This document shows positions 31,991-42,986 of a stretch of DNA of 64,000 nt, piece after piece. The first letter of the stretch is position 1; the number at the start of each line of letters is the position of its first letter. Source of the DNA: Blastobasis lacticolella (Eukaryota > Arthropoda > Insecta > Lepidoptera > Blastobasidae); the NCBI GenBank assembly GCA_905147135.1, contig LR990049.1:18989428-19053427 (forward strand). The letters are read 5' to 3'. Position numbers and translations under genes: made by a program. The notes below the pieces were generated by a model that saw only the letters and a list, made by a program, of their open reading frames with translations, did not search any database and was not told the origin of the DNA.

Positions 31991-32680
31991 ATAATTATTA
32001 GTGGTGACTCCTAAGCATTAACATAACAGAACCCTGCCACCGCCACATTTAAAGAACGCACCGTCTACACAATGATCTAGCTTGAAAGCCTCAGACTAGG
32101 TAGTCTGAGGGAACATGTCGGTACATATTCTCCGTGGGCGGACCTGCCTGTTCCTAAAGGGATATTAGGCAATCAGGTCCATGTTTTATTTAAATGAGCC
32201 CTTTCGACACTCTTCCCTGGAGTGGGAGGGCCTTAATAAATAGGATAGCTTGTCGCCTGCCCCACGGGCCTTTTAGCACAGGTATCCAGGACAATCAGAC
32301 GTTTATTTTATTTCTACGCATGAATCATTAATTCGACCAAGAAAGTAGGGATAAGGAAGAGTGGAATTATGTTGGGAAAGAATGGCGCGTAGCTTACGAA
32401 TGTACGGACCGATTTTAATGCGATTTATTTTATTCGAATGTGTGATTTATCAAGATGGTTCTTAGCTTTGTTTCGTTCAAATCGGTTCAGCAGTTTAATG
32501 GTCTGAGATTCAGCCATTTTAATATCTTCCTTCGTCTATTGTTCAGAAAAATCGTGCATTATACACGACTTGAGATTATGACTCAAATGTGTAAAAAAAT
32601 ATGGGTTGCCTACTCTCCCCCTGGTCCAACTAAGGGATTGCCATGGAGATAATTCACCCTCATCTGTTTACATTTGACGA
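31990..32680. other. No gene recognised
   Basis: 32090-32110 has an inverted CCTCAGACTA / TAGTCTGAGG pair (hairpin). No other structure noted. Confidence 0.45.
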
Positions 32681-32900
32681 CGACCTGAGTGTATCAGTTG
32701 GTTAAGATGCCATAGTTACGCAAATGTCCTGGGTTTATTCCCGGCAGAGCAGAAGTTGTAATGATGAATTTTAATTGAAGTCTGGGTGTAGTATGTATAA
32801 TAAATATGTATTTAAAAGATATAAGTCATTTATCAGTTCCTTGGAAACCATAACACAAGCTTTGCTTACTTTGGGGGTGAATTGTCCAAGCATGTCTATT
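32681..32900 (+). mobile_element. SINE-B, diverged
   Basis: Starts CGACGACCTGAGTGTATCAG with a decayed B box (GGGTTTATTCCCGG), then GATGAATTTTAATT, GTATGTATAATAAATATGTA and CATAACACAAGCTTTGCTTA. Confidence 0.75.
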
Positions 32901-32994
32901 TCATCATCATTATATATTTAAGAGTATGACTCTTGTCGGTGGAGCAATCGCCACTCTTCTCTCCTGTCTGATAAACTCTTCATCATCTCATCAT

Positions 32995-33210
32995 CTTGGT
33001 GTTAATGTCCCGGTTTTGCTCTCGCGCATGAGGGCCTGGGGTCCGCCGTGACCATGATCCAGGATTTGGCAGGTCAGGTAATTACAGTGGATCGACTGCC
33101 ATCTGACCTCCGTGACCCTGCTACCAGGGGAACCTGACCAGATTGGATCATGGTGACACATCCAGTCGCCTGAATGTGTAGGTTTCATCACGATGTTTTC
33201 CCTCACCGTA
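32995..33210 (-). mobile_element. SINE-A body
   Basis: Minus-strand copy from TCTTACGGTGAGGGAAAACA to ATTAACACCAAGATGATGAG. Well preserved; head absent. Confidence 0.8.
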
Positions 33211-33590
33211 AGATTTGTCTGCTAAACTCTTCATCTCTTTATAATCCCCGACGCTCACTTATATATATGAGACGACTACACATTCTCGTTGTCTTGCCAG
33301 CGACTCAGTGCTCATGATAGTTATTTATTAGTTTAGTTATAAAGTAGTTATTAGACAGTTAGTTGTTAAGTAGATGTTATAAACTAGTCTTTGGACAAGG
33401 CCTTGGTATGCTCGGCAGTAGTCGTCCTCGGTTTGTTAGGTATATGAATACAAATAATTAAACTAAATAACTAGATAGTAGACATGAGAGGAAATACAGG
33501 GAACAATTTTACAATATTATAAAGAGAAAAAAAATTGATTGATTGTTTGTTTACTGATTTTAAAAATGATTTCACCTAGATATAGAGTGC
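33210..33590. other. No gene recognised
   Basis: TAGTTATTAGACAGTTAGTT-type short direct repeats at 33325-33375. Otherwise plain. Confidence 0.4.
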
Positions 33591-33710
33591 TACATTAGCA
33601 GAGAGTAAATTAAGCTAAAATTTTTTCTCGAAATTCAATGAGGTTCCGGTGGGAACGGGCCCGGAACTGAATTTAACGCGGACTAAGTCACGGGGAAGAA
33701 GCTAGTAAGT
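33590..33710 (+). repeat. Helitron-like 3' end
   Basis: TTCAATGAGGTTCCGGTGGG, GGAACTGAATTTAACGCGGA and the ending GGGGAAGAAGCTAG followed by T. Confidence 0.5.
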
Positions 33711-33825
33711 TGTTAAAGATTATATTTTAGAAAAAAGAACAGAGCACTGGGGAAAAACGGCTGTGAAAAAGAAAAGCTGATTCCCGAAAATTATCTCTAC
33801 TCTCAGTTAAGTCAGTCAGGCAGGT

Positions 33826-33950
33826 GAGATGGCAGTCGATCGACTGTAGGTTCCTAATTATCCGATCTGTTAAATCCTGAATCACGGTCAAGGCGGCGGG
33901 ACCTCGCCCGCAAGAGCGCAACCGGGATATTATCACCAAAATTGATTAAA
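33826..33950 (+). mobile_element. SINE-A 3' piece
   Basis: GAGATGGCAGTCGATCGACT, then AAATCCTGAATCACGGTCAA and GCAACCGGGATATTATCACC. Diverged. Confidence 0.65.
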
Positions 33951-34127
33951 TTACTGATTGTGAACAGCGCAGTGGTCAACATTCCTGTTAAGTGATATTG
34001 GGCCCACAGAATACCAGCGCTGTGAAGCGCTTCTTGCGCCTCACAGCACATGCTGTGTGGGTCTCATTTAAGCTGGCCGCCGCGGCACCGACAGTGGCAA
34101 GGGCCTCCCTTGCTGACTCATTGTATT

Positions 34128-34385
34128 ATCATCACAGCCCAGAACAGTCCATCGCAGGTCTTAAGGCCTCTCCCACGAAAGGGAAGGTTATTGCCATAAT
34201 CTTCACGCTTGACAAGCCGGTTGGAGATCGCAGTGTTATAAATATAACAATGGAAAAAGCTGCTGCCCATTTTCCAGCCCACAAAGACTGTAGATCTTTT
34301 GTCTCGAAAACATTAGTCGCCGAGTGTAACACGAGTGTAAGGGGTTGGTGCTATTCTACTCTGCCGGACACCATACGGCCATTGT
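34128..34385 (-). repeat. R3 dispersed repeat
   Basis: Minus-strand copy: GGCCGTATGGTGTCCGGCAG, GCACCAACCCCTTACACT, then GTTTTCGAGACAAAAGATCT and the GGGCTGTGATG end. The long plus-strand frame across it (33992-34390) is a by-product of the repeat, not a gene. Confidence 0.75.
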
Positions 34386-34589
34386 TATAAATGTTTTTAA
34401 TTTAGTAATGTTTCCTTTGTCAATGATGTATTTCCTTTCTTTCAAACATTCCACCGCAGCATTTTCATTGCGTTGGTGTGGAGTTCGCTTCGTTCGTTAC
34501 ACAGTACCATCGACATTACAACAAATAGCCCACTACTTTTTCTAGCTAACATATTGCACCAGGAGCAGGGCTCGCATAATACACGGCGC

Positions 34590-34700
34590 CAGCAAAGTGC
34601 TCAGGTGCTTTTACGCAAACAAAAACACAAATAAAACGAGCGGGAGAGCTAGAAGTTCATTATTGAGAGTTGTAAAGATCACGAATACGAAACGGACGAG
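34590..34700 (+). repeat. Dispersed repeat shared with 37380-37475
   Basis: AAACAAAAACACAAATAAAA, GCTAGAAGTTCATTATTGAG, AGTTGTA and GATCACGAATA occur in the same order at both places. Class unknown. Confidence 0.65.
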
Positions 34701-34828
34701 TCCAAACAATGCTGCGAATCTTTTTGGATCTGCATTCGTATTATGTCGGATGGTCGGACGGATAAATTACATGGGTACACACTGCGTAATATACCTACTG
34801 CACAATTTCACTTATAAATATATTACTC

Positions 34829-35085
34829 GACGACCTGAGTTCAGTGGTCAACATGCGAAAGGTCTCGGGTTCGATTCCCGACCGGGCAGAAATTGACATA
34901 GTAAATTTTAATTTCTGTTACGGGTCTGGGTGTTCTATGTATAATAAAAATGTATTTAAAAAAAAGTATATAAGTTTATCGGTTATCTAGCACCCATAAC
35001 ACAAGCTTTGCTTATTTTGGGTCTAGATGGCGCTGTGTGAATTTGTTCACGATTATTTATTTATTTATTTATTTTATTTTATTAC
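34829..35085 (+). mobile_element. SINE-B, full length
   Basis: CGACCTGAGTTCAGTGGTCA head, perfect GGGTTCGATTCCCG B box, the GTTACGGGTCTGGGTGTTCT block, TAGCACCCATAACACAAGCT, the GATGGCGCTGTGTGAATTTG block and a (TTTA)n tail. Confidence 0.85.
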
Positions 35086-35324
35086 GATAATGATATTGCA
35101 TACAACGTAACGACTATGTCTGAGGTTCTATCTTTACATAGTATAAAAGAATGTCGCATCCCGCCGTACGGGGTTCACTATCATTTAGATAGGTAATTCC
35201 TTCTTGAAGGTTTATTCGTATACTACATGTATATTAAACACAATAACCCCCAGAAACCCTGTGCGAAACTGGGGTGGGTTTTTAGATTTTTTTATATAAC
35301 AAACTGTGAGCTTGTCACCTGATG

Positions 35325-35430
35325 GAGTTTTTTTATGTCATACGGTAGGCAAACAGGCAAGCGGGCCACCTGATTGAAAGTGGTCACCACTGCCTATAGA
35401 CATTACTAAGTGATCACCGACGCCCATGGA
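35325..35430 (-). mobile_element. LINE-4b 3' end
   Basis: TTTTTTATGTCATACGGTAG, CAAACAGGCAAGCGGGCCAC, TGGTCACCACTGCCTATAGA: minus-strand 3' terminal block. Confidence 0.7.
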
Positions 35431-36335
35431 AGTCTCTATTCATTCGGATAATATTTGTTAAGGAGACGATGGCAACCCAGGAAAGGCAGTAGGCTACTTT
35501 TTGCCTCCTAAAATAATCAAATTTTTCGTGGACGAAGTCTCTAAACTAGTCACTAGTATAGAAATATAAATCTTTATTTGCCTATAAATTAACAGATTTT
35601 TTAACAAAGTATGTTTAGTACAAAAGTTTCTTATAGACAAAATGTGAAGGTGCCCACACCCGCTGGTATTCTGTCATGACTTAATCTGACTGACTGACTT
35701 ATTGACTGAACTTGTATGACTTAAGACTAAAAACTACCAATTACCTAGATAGTTACAATTAAGTTATGTATATGGCACAAAACTTATTAACTTAAATACA
35801 AAAGTCTCATTAAGAAAATTAGCTCATTGAACATCACCAGAACCCGTGAATATTCTGCAGCAGCCATTTTGGACATTCTTTGCGGGATGTGAGAAGCTTA
35901 AGCATAAGAAAGTATAAGGCGATGTATCTCGCCTTTTCCATGAATAGAGGACCCATAAGTTCCAAGGATGCTAGGAGCCGTCAGCCGCGAACTAGTTGCA
36001 AGTTTTTCATTGCACCGTTACATCGGAAAAGTAATGGAGCCGCCTGGAGTCAGACAGTTGTCTGATATAGCCTGGCTTTAAGTTTCCCGCGCAGCCTGCG
36101 GGATTTTTATGAAAAAAAGTGGGCAGAAGCATTTCCTTTTGCAGCTTTCAACTGAAAGATTTAATACGGTAACACGGTAAAACTTTCGAATTTAATATTC
36201 AATATCGTTGTGTATAAACTAAAAACAGAAAGCGCTTACAGTTTTATGGAGTAAGCGGATGAAATATTAGAAATTCTTGGAACGATGGGGACAGACACAT
36301 CGCCTCCAATGAATACTAATATTATAAACTATTGC
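35430..36335. other. No gene; possible LINE 3' UTR on minus strand
   Basis: 35570-35600 reads on the minus strand as GGCAAATAAAGATTTATATT, a plausible polyadenylation end; sequence upstream on that strand to about 35880 could be its 3' UTR. No coding part recognised. Confidence 0.35.
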
Positions 36336-36595
36336 CGAGCCGTGTGGTGTCCGGCAGAGTAGAATAGCACCAACCCCTTACACTCATGGGTGTCGTACAT
36401 GGCGACTAGTATTTTCTAGGCAAAATATCAAGAGTCTCCGTAGTCTGGGAACTGGGCAGCTTTTTCCATTGTTATATTTAAACACTGTGATCTCCAACCC
36501 GCCTGCCAAGCGTGGAGATTATGGCAATAAACTCCCCTTTTGTGGGAGAGGCAGTAAGTTCTGCAGTGGATTGTTACGGGCTGGGATGTGATGTG
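36335..36595 (+). repeat. R3 dispersed repeat
   Basis: GCCGTGTGGTGTCCGGCAGA, GCACCAACCCCTTACACT, GTGATCTCCAACCCGCCTGC and CTGCAGTGGATTGTTACGGG. The best-preserved copy of the three. Confidence 0.75.
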
Positions 36596-36609
36596 TAATT
36601 ATAAAGTAT

Positions 36610-36980
36610 TGTATAGTTTATCCCGAAATTCAATGTTGTTCCCACGGGAACGGGTCCGGAACGTAGTAACCGAATTTAATGCGGACAACGTCGCGAGGAA
36701 AACAGGTAGTGTATCAATGTAATGTTTTTTTTTCATTAATGAAGTGGTTTTGGTGTTATTAAGGCGATAGTGTGGCTCCCTCAAATATGTATGGTTCGAT
36801 TTAGCCACGAGTCAGACTTGGTCTAGAGACAGCGTGGGAGGATTTTGATGAAATTGGGCCGCAATATAGCTTATAGCCCAAATTTCAATGAAGAAATTCA
36901 ACGTGGTTCTCGCGGGAGTGGGGCTGGAACGCTATAATCGAATTTTACATAGACTTAGTCGCGGAAAAACTAGTAAAACG
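36610..36980 (+). repeat. Two Helitron-like 3' ends in tandem
   Basis: 36610-36715 (TATCCCGAAATTCAATGTTG, GGAACGTAGTAACCGAATTT, ending CAGGTAGT) and 36835-36977 (GGATTTTGATGAAATTGGGC, AATCGAATTTTACATAGA, ending AAACTAGT). Confidence 0.5.
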
Positions 36981-37590
36981 TCTCACAGTTTCGACAGACG
37001 ATGTCGGAAAAATGCAAAACTATTTTGCCCATTTTGCTCTGTACACACTATTTAGACGAGAAATGGCAATGCAGGATTTATGTGGACCAGTGGCGCCTTT
37101 TTTTATGTCACTTACACTGACCAAACCTATTTTTTTGTTTAAAATATAAACCAATCAATACTTACATCAATAAGATTGTCTGGAAGAGATCACATTAGTA
37201 GATAAGACCGCCCTTTGTACTATCTACCATATTTTTTGTATCTATACTTGTGTTCTCTGGTGTGCAATAAAGAATTTTGTATTGTATTGTACCTCTGAAC
37301 TCAGTCTGTACTGAGTAACAGGAGTTAGAAGTTTTAAACTTTTACTTTTTCAGTTTTAATTCAGTTGAAATCGAGTTTAGAGGTAGTAGAAGTTTAAACA
37401 AAAACACAAATAAAACGAGAGCACGAAAAGCTAGAAGTTCATTATTGAGAGTTGTATAGATCACGAATAAGAAAACTGAGTTAACAGGTATAGTTGTCAT
37501 AATAGATATTGTTCGGTCAATGTAACAGCGAAATAAAAATGTCGCCAATATCACGCATACCTTTTACATCCCATTAAAACTAAGGACTAT
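36980..37590. other. LINE 3' tail and repeat piece
   Basis: 37195-37291 ends GTGCAATAAAGAATTTTGTA then TTGTATTGTA, a LINE 3' end with pentamer tail. 37380-37475 repeats 34590-34700. The rest is unassigned. Confidence 0.5.
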
Positions 37591-37755
37591 GACATGGGAT
37601 CGTTCAAGAGGTATATTAGAGGTCTCTTCAGAGGCGGGCAACGCATCAGTGACTCCCCTGGGGTTGCTGATGTCCATAGGCGGCGGTGACCACTTTCCAT
37701 CAGGTGGCCCGCTTGCCTGTTTGTCTGCCGTATAACATAAAAAAAAAAAAAAAAA
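37590..37755 (+). mobile_element. LINE-4b 3' end with C-terminal coding
   Basis: The frame reads YDMGSFKRYIRGLFRGGQRI then SDSPGVADVHRRR and stop, followed by GTGACCACTTTCCATCAGGT and a 20-base run of A. Shows directly that the common LINE-4b 3' sequence belongs to a LINE. Confidence 0.75.
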
Positions 37756-37959
37756 AAGCCCATAAGAGTCCACTATTGGTCTTCAGCCTCGTCCACAGTA
37801 GTAGTGGTTTGGAACTCATTACAAGAGGGTTTGGAAATCGCAGGGTTGACAATGGTCAACAGAAAACGGTAAAACCGATTTTCTTATAGTCTACGGAGAT
37901 CTTAATTGGTCTGCCTCTGACAGTTACCGCCTTGCATAATACCGAGAATCGAAATATTC

Positions 37960-38130
37960 TTTTAAATGGGAAAAATATTGAAAATAGACTTCCCAGGTAT
38001 CGTTGCAGGGACGAAATAGACAGCGACCTATTGGAATTACTGGCTGACTGTTGGCAGGTGGCACAGGACAGAGTGGAGTGGATGAACTCACTCATTTGGG
38101 TCGCTGCGTCATCATAGGCAAGTAAGTAAA
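37960..38130 (+). mobile_element. LINE-2 C-terminal fragment
   Basis: LPRYRCRDEIDSDLLELLAD then CWQVAQDRVEW matches the LINE-2 pattern GRPRYRW..DL.EL..W..AQDR..W. Ends GCAAGTAAGTAAA. Confidence 0.65.
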
Positions 38131-38795
38131 TAAAAACTGCTTACACAATTTTGAAATTTTATTCCATCATACAATTCACAACACCAGTTAAACTGTTACC
38201 AAAGAGACGGGGCGAATATCAAAATGGCGACGCCCATTACTTTCCTCAACCAATCAGGACTCCTCATTTCGGCCGTCAAAGAGCCGGTTGAACTCGACCA
38301 GATCGGTTTGTGGCCTTGCAAAGCTCCAGTATAGAAAGTTCCTGGAGACTCTGAATGACAGAAGTGTCAGGGACGGTGTGATTCGCATTGAGGCTAGCTT
38401 TATGGAGTCTTGGGGCACGTGCGCTTTGGCTGAACACTTTTGGCAGTGGGTCCATCTGGAACTGAAAAGATGGGATAATTAGTATGTCTTGGCCTAGTGT
38501 CAAGGGTGGCCGTGAGTTGTATGCGTAGAATAGCACCAATACCGTCCCTCGACTTTTGATGTCTTGCCACATCCACATCCATACATTTACGCCGGTTGAC
38601 GGTACTTTGGACTTTCCCTTTTTGGAGAAGCTCGTTTAAAGTATTCGTCGTTCGAAGTATTGAGAATTTTTAACTACAAACCCGCTTCTCAGGTGTAATG
38701 ATTGTGAATAAAACCATTAAGACTTAAACCCACTGTTGGACTATTGCTATAGTGATAAGGTAGGACGGTGTGCGCAGTCAGGTGGTATGGTAAGA
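38130..38795. other. No gene recognised
   Basis: Short frames at 38276-38582 on both strands overlap; none resembles a known protein. Confidence 0.4.
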
Positions 38796-38965
38796 TTTTT
38801 ATACCACTAACGTGGCAGACAAGCTTATGGCCTGCCTGATGGTAAGCAGTTACCGCAGCCTTTGGACGTTTGCAATACCAGAGGTATCACGCACGTGGTT
38901 CCAACCCCGTAAAAACCTTTTTGCCCTTTTTTTGAAGAACTCCATGTTGTACTCTATAGATAAAT
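38795..38965 (-). mobile_element. LINE-4c 3' end
   Basis: The minus frame reads EYNMEFFKKRAKRFLRGWNH then VRDTSGIANVQRL; 3' block GCTTACCATCAGGCAGGCCA and TTGTCTGCCACGTTAGTGGT. Confidence 0.75.
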
Positions 38966-39059
38966 TTTCTCCAGAGACCTCATTCTACAACCTCAAGATC
39001 TGCGAAAGGCTCCAAAACGTGGTAATGAAGATCACATGAAAGGTAGGGTTCAATTTAGT

Positions 39060-39270
39060 GCGAGTTGATACTATTTTTAATAATAATATTCTGTTCCTGC
39101 CGTAAGGTCGCCAGTGCTCCATTGGGTAGGGAATTGGGGAACCGTGGCTTTGGCCACTGCCATTAGCGTCATTTACCTTTTTGCTGCCACAGCAACGTTT
39201 TCCAGCGGTGGGCAACGCATTGGCGATACCCCTAGATGCTAAGGTAGACAAGGTGACCACTTACCACCAA
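39060..39270 (+). mobile_element. LINE-4b copy
   Basis: TCCTGCCGTAAGGTCGCCAG, TGGGGAACCGTGGCTTTGGC, TTTTTGCTGCCACAGCAACG and GGGCAACGCATTGGCGATAC. Diverged towards the 3' side. Confidence 0.65.
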
Positions 39271-39549
39271 CTTGCTGCATTTTGTGTGGAGAAGGTAAAA
39301 AGCAAATAGTAACTTACCTAACCAAATCCTTCTGTAAATCACCTAAAATTTTGTATGTCATCGCGACCTAACAGCCTAAAGCTAAATAATTACTAGCTAA
39401 ATAATATCTAAAATATCCGACAGTTATGTCAGAAACCGATTTCTTTCATAGTTGTCATTGCAGCATTGTCATCAGTCATCTTTCATATTGAGTCTTTTTT
39501 ATCAATTGAATAGTTTGTATTAAACTTTAAGAAAATCTTACTTCCTTTT

Positions 39550-39890
39550 CTTTTTTGGATCTGCCCTGGCTCAGTGACCCAAAGTATATGTTGGCCTCCG
39601 ACACCAGATATCGCCACCTCTTTCTATCCTGCGCCATCTCCTACCAATCCAGGATGCAGGTCTTTTAGGACTTCATCCATCCAGCCATATTTGAGTTACC
39701 CGATCTATCGACGTCCGCTCGGCCGACCCTCATTATGCTCTCCTTACGGCGCGATCTTTCCCCATCTTCTCCACGTAGCCAAGCCATCACAGCCTTGCGG
39801 ACTTGATCCCTTCCAAAACTTTGTAAATAAGCTGTTCCACTTCCTCGTTCTTCCTCTTATCCATGCCATCCTCTCCCTTTGGTCCAAGAA
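39550..39890 (-). mobile_element. LINE-2 C-terminal fragment, longest
   Basis: On the minus strand: YVEKMGKDRAVRRA, then GRRSIDR, a damaged KYGWMDEVLKDL, and QDRKRWRYLVSEANIYFGSL. The pattern HVxRM..RAVxRA..GRPxGRR..GRPRYRW.D is typical of an insect LINE C-terminus. Frame shifts present. Confidence 0.6.
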
Positions 39891-39899
39891 TTTTTCGAT

Positions 39900-40316
39900 C
39901 ATATTCTAGAACAATGAATTAATTATTATATTAAATAATGGTGTGACTACATTGTGTCGTTTTTCGTGAATTTAGGAACTTATGAAATTCTGTGTATTAG
40001 GGTAAGATGGTATTTGTAGACAAGTCCAAATCTCAAAAGAAACAATTTTTTTAAAGAATATTTGATAAAGCACCATCTTTCACCTGGCAGAAACGTATTC
40101 CACCAACAACAAAGGACACGGCGACAAGAAGAACATAAAATAATCCCCTGCCCTTTGTCCGTAAATTCGACAAATAAAGGGAAAGAATATGAAAATCTGC
40201 GTGGCTTCGCCATGTTAAGTAACCACGGAGCGGAGAAAATCTTTTTAAATGACCAATGTAAGTTGGAATGGCTCTTTGTGTTGCGAAGTGTGAGGTCCAT
40301 TATATTTTTACGGATA
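39900..40316. other. No gene recognised
   Basis: A 158-codon minus-strand frame (39980-40456) runs into the MITE at 40317-40491, so it is unlikely to be coding. Confidence 0.5.
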
Positions 40317-40491
40317 GGCGGATGCTGCACGCTCGATATATATCGCGATACGTTTCGTTGATACGGATCGTGGATTTCTGATTTTGTAGAAATTCGAATC
40401 ACGATCAGTGAGTTATACACACTCGATAAATATCGTGATCCAGGATCGTAATCCACTTATCACGATAAATATGCAGCGTCGAGCATCCGCC
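40317..40491. mobile_element. MITE, 175 bp, TA target site
   Basis: Inverted ends GGCGGATGCT with further similarity inward (ACGCT then ATATTTATCG/ATATATATCG), flanked by TA on both sides (40315-40316 and 40492-40493). Interior rich in ATCGTGAT/ATCACGAT words, themselves inverted. TA sites are typical of Tc1/mariner-type MITEs. Confidence 0.75.
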
Positions 40492-40493
40492 TA

Positions 40494-41600
40494 GGGACTT
40501 GGAGCGACATACGAACACGACAATGAAGCTGCTTAGAATTTCATCTCACTGACGCATTTAGATTGCTCAACCTGTATTTTAATTACAATCTAGCCTAAAG
40601 ACAAATAAGTAACTTAAATTTAACACAATTTGCTAAGTTAGAAAAATATAAGAATATGTCCAATGACACCTTTTTTTCTAGTCTCTATTAAGGGGAAAAC
40701 ACATTGTTTTGTGTTCTTTGCAGTAAGCACTCATCGCACAAGTTCAAGTGACACTGGTTTCCGTCTCCTGAATTTTTAACAAAGGTCGTAGTCCATCCTG
40801 TTTACAGATTTTTTTTTTAAATTCGCAAGTTTTAAGTGGAGCAACTTAAAAACTTGGACTGCGCCTCGAGCCAGCTTATTAATTCATCCAGGCCGTGGCC
40901 GGAAAGACGTTGAATAACATTTTTTTTCCTTCTGGCATAAATTTATTGCGTTATTTGTGAAGACTTTCGGTGGAATCTTTAAATTATCTCCTTGACTTCT
41001 TTTAATTTCAAAGGGAATAATGTAATTTGGTAAGATTAAAGAACTTTACGGGGTGCCAATTTGTACTGCCAACTGCCAGAGATATCGATGTAAAAAAACT
41101 ATATAGCATTATTTACAATGGTTACCGAATGGTTGAAGAGTCAGCCTTGTATACAGGGTGCTCTACGTAAGCAAGTGACGTAAGGTAGGTAAATATTTCC
41201 AAGTGTATACAACCGAAGTTTCAAGCTGTTTCAAGCAAGTTTTAAGTACGCGCTGGTCGGTCTGCACGTGCTGCCCCCTACCTGGATAAGCTCGCTTATC
41301 TTTCCCTTTGCTTTCTATTAGATTTGAAAAAAAGATAATATGACGTTTTTACATATTTTGTTTGCCTAGGGAGCCATACGACATTTCCTGAGGATGCCTG
41401 AGAATCGTGCGAATTCTTTGGACTCCGTGCATAGACACGCTGTACGAAGAAGCAAGTGAGGACCACTGGCTAACCGGAAGGCTATCTGTGTTCTATCGGC
41501 TGTACAATGGGGAGTGTTCCGAGGAACTTTTTGACTCGCCATCGCACCCCCGGCCATAGGCTGGGTAGTCATCCCCACCCTCTGTTGGTCACCACGCGAA
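40494..41600. other. No gene recognised
   Basis: Contains ATACAGGGTGCTCTACGTAA at 41152, otherwise nothing repetitive that I recognise. The frame at 41366-41683 (minus) overlaps LINE-4b coding in another frame. Confidence 0.4.
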
Positions 41601-41820
41601 AGATCGAAAGAATGTTTCTTGCTCGTACGATTCGGACGTGGAATGAGCCCCAGCAACAGTTTCCTTTGGACTATGACGTTCAAGAGGGATATGAGCGGTC
41701 TCTTCAGTTACGAAAAACGCATTGGTAACTCCCCTAGTGTTGGTGATATCCATAAGCGGCAGTGACCATTTTCCATCAGGTGGCCCGCTTGCCTGTTTGT
41801 ATGCCGTATAACATAAAAAC
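41600..41820 (+). mobile_element. LINE-4b 3' end with coding remnant
   Basis: Encodes RTIRTWNEPQQQFP (a W-N-x-x-P motif) and, after a frame change, YDVQEGYERSLQ-like residues, then CATAAGCGGCAGTGACCATT and GTTTGTATGCCGTATAACAT plus A-rich sequence. Confidence 0.65.
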
Positions 41821-41989
41821 GAAATGCTCCGCGCAGGAGCAAAACACTTGTCGAGGTTTATCAGTGTAAATTGTGAGCCCCCCTAATTGGGTCATCATGG
41901 AGGTGATGGACTGTTCAGGACTGATTGATGTAATGTGTGATGTGATGATGAGAAACACACAATCAAATTAAAAAAATATATAAGAATAA

Positions 41990-42236
41990 ATACCCAAATA
42001 AATAAATATGCTTGGACTATTCACTAGCCCCAAAATAAGCAAAGCTTGTGTTATGGGTGCCAGAAAACTGATAGATGATATACTTTTAAATACATACTTA
42101 TAATCGATATAACTCCCAAACCAATAACACAAATTACAATACATCATTCCAATTTCTTCCTGGCCGGGAATCGAAACTGGGACCTCTGCTCTCGGCGGAT
42201 CGGCATGTTGATCAACTGAACCACTCAGGCAGTCAA
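41990..42236 (-). mobile_element. SINE-B, full length, diverged
   Basis: Minus strand: GACTGCCTGAGTGGTTCAGT head, CCCAGTTTCGATTCCCGG B box, and the GGCACCCATAACACAAGCTT block, then a (TTTA)n-like tail. Confidence 0.8.
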
Positions 42237-42239
42237 ATA

Positions 42240-42660
42240 GAATATGAACAGGAATATGGCCTTAACTCATTCAAGGAACGAACACGATTCCATTCAAATT
42301 AGATTCGAATCCACGAACAAATAATTCAAACTGCAATGGCAATAGGAAAACTTGCACCAAAATTGAATATGTATATCATTTCGCGAAATCTAGTAATACA
42401 ATCTTGCTCGAATACGCTGGAATTGCAGTTTGATTCCCAATTTCGGCGTTATTGGGGCATAAACGTTACATGCTCCAATATCGGATGGATTCAGCGCAGG
42501 TATTGTTACAATGTACGACGCTGTTCCTCTTTAGGGTGTCGTTGGCTAAGGAAATGCTAAATGGTTCTGTGTTATGTGAACACTCTCACTCGTTTCATTA
42601 TTTTCATTCGAAGCTGCAAAGCCTTCACTCTGCTAGTTTTTCTACAATTCTAAAGACTTA
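42240..42660. other. No gene recognised
   Basis: No repeat or coding signal recognised. Confidence 0.4.
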
Positions 42661-42905
42661 ACCGACAAAAAAAGTCGGATAACACCTACCAAGTTTAGAT
42701 ATCATCAAATATTTTCTAAACTTCTGAACCAATATTATGAAACAAAGCTTAAGAACCATCTAGATTAAACTGGCTTTCGAATAAAGAAATCCGCATCCGT
42801 TTGTGAGCTACGATGCTACCGACAGACACACAGATAGACGAGCCACAGAGCCACAAATATATGTATACAATCAAACTTATAACATCCCTCCTTTTCCGGC
42901 TTTAA
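42660..42905 (+). repeat. R6 dispersed repeat
   Basis: CCGACAAAAAAAGTCGGA, GAGCTACGATGCTACCGACA, GACACACAGATAGACGAGCC and CAAACTTATAACATCCCTCC. Pieces recur at 13370-13450, 13780-13830 and 60225-60340. Confidence 0.6.
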
Positions 42906-42986
42906 AAATTACGAAATTTGAAAAAAGATGCACTAGTTGTCGATATAATGATTGAATATTATTTTAAAAATACTTCTTACTTATGA

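Noticed and set aside
33992..34390. 132-codon plus-strand open frame
   Set aside because: Lies largely antisense to the dispersed repeat R3; the reading is a by-product of that repeat.
39980..40456. 158-codon minus-strand open frame
   Set aside because: Its start lies inside the TA-flanked MITE at 40317-40491, and no family resemblance is visible.
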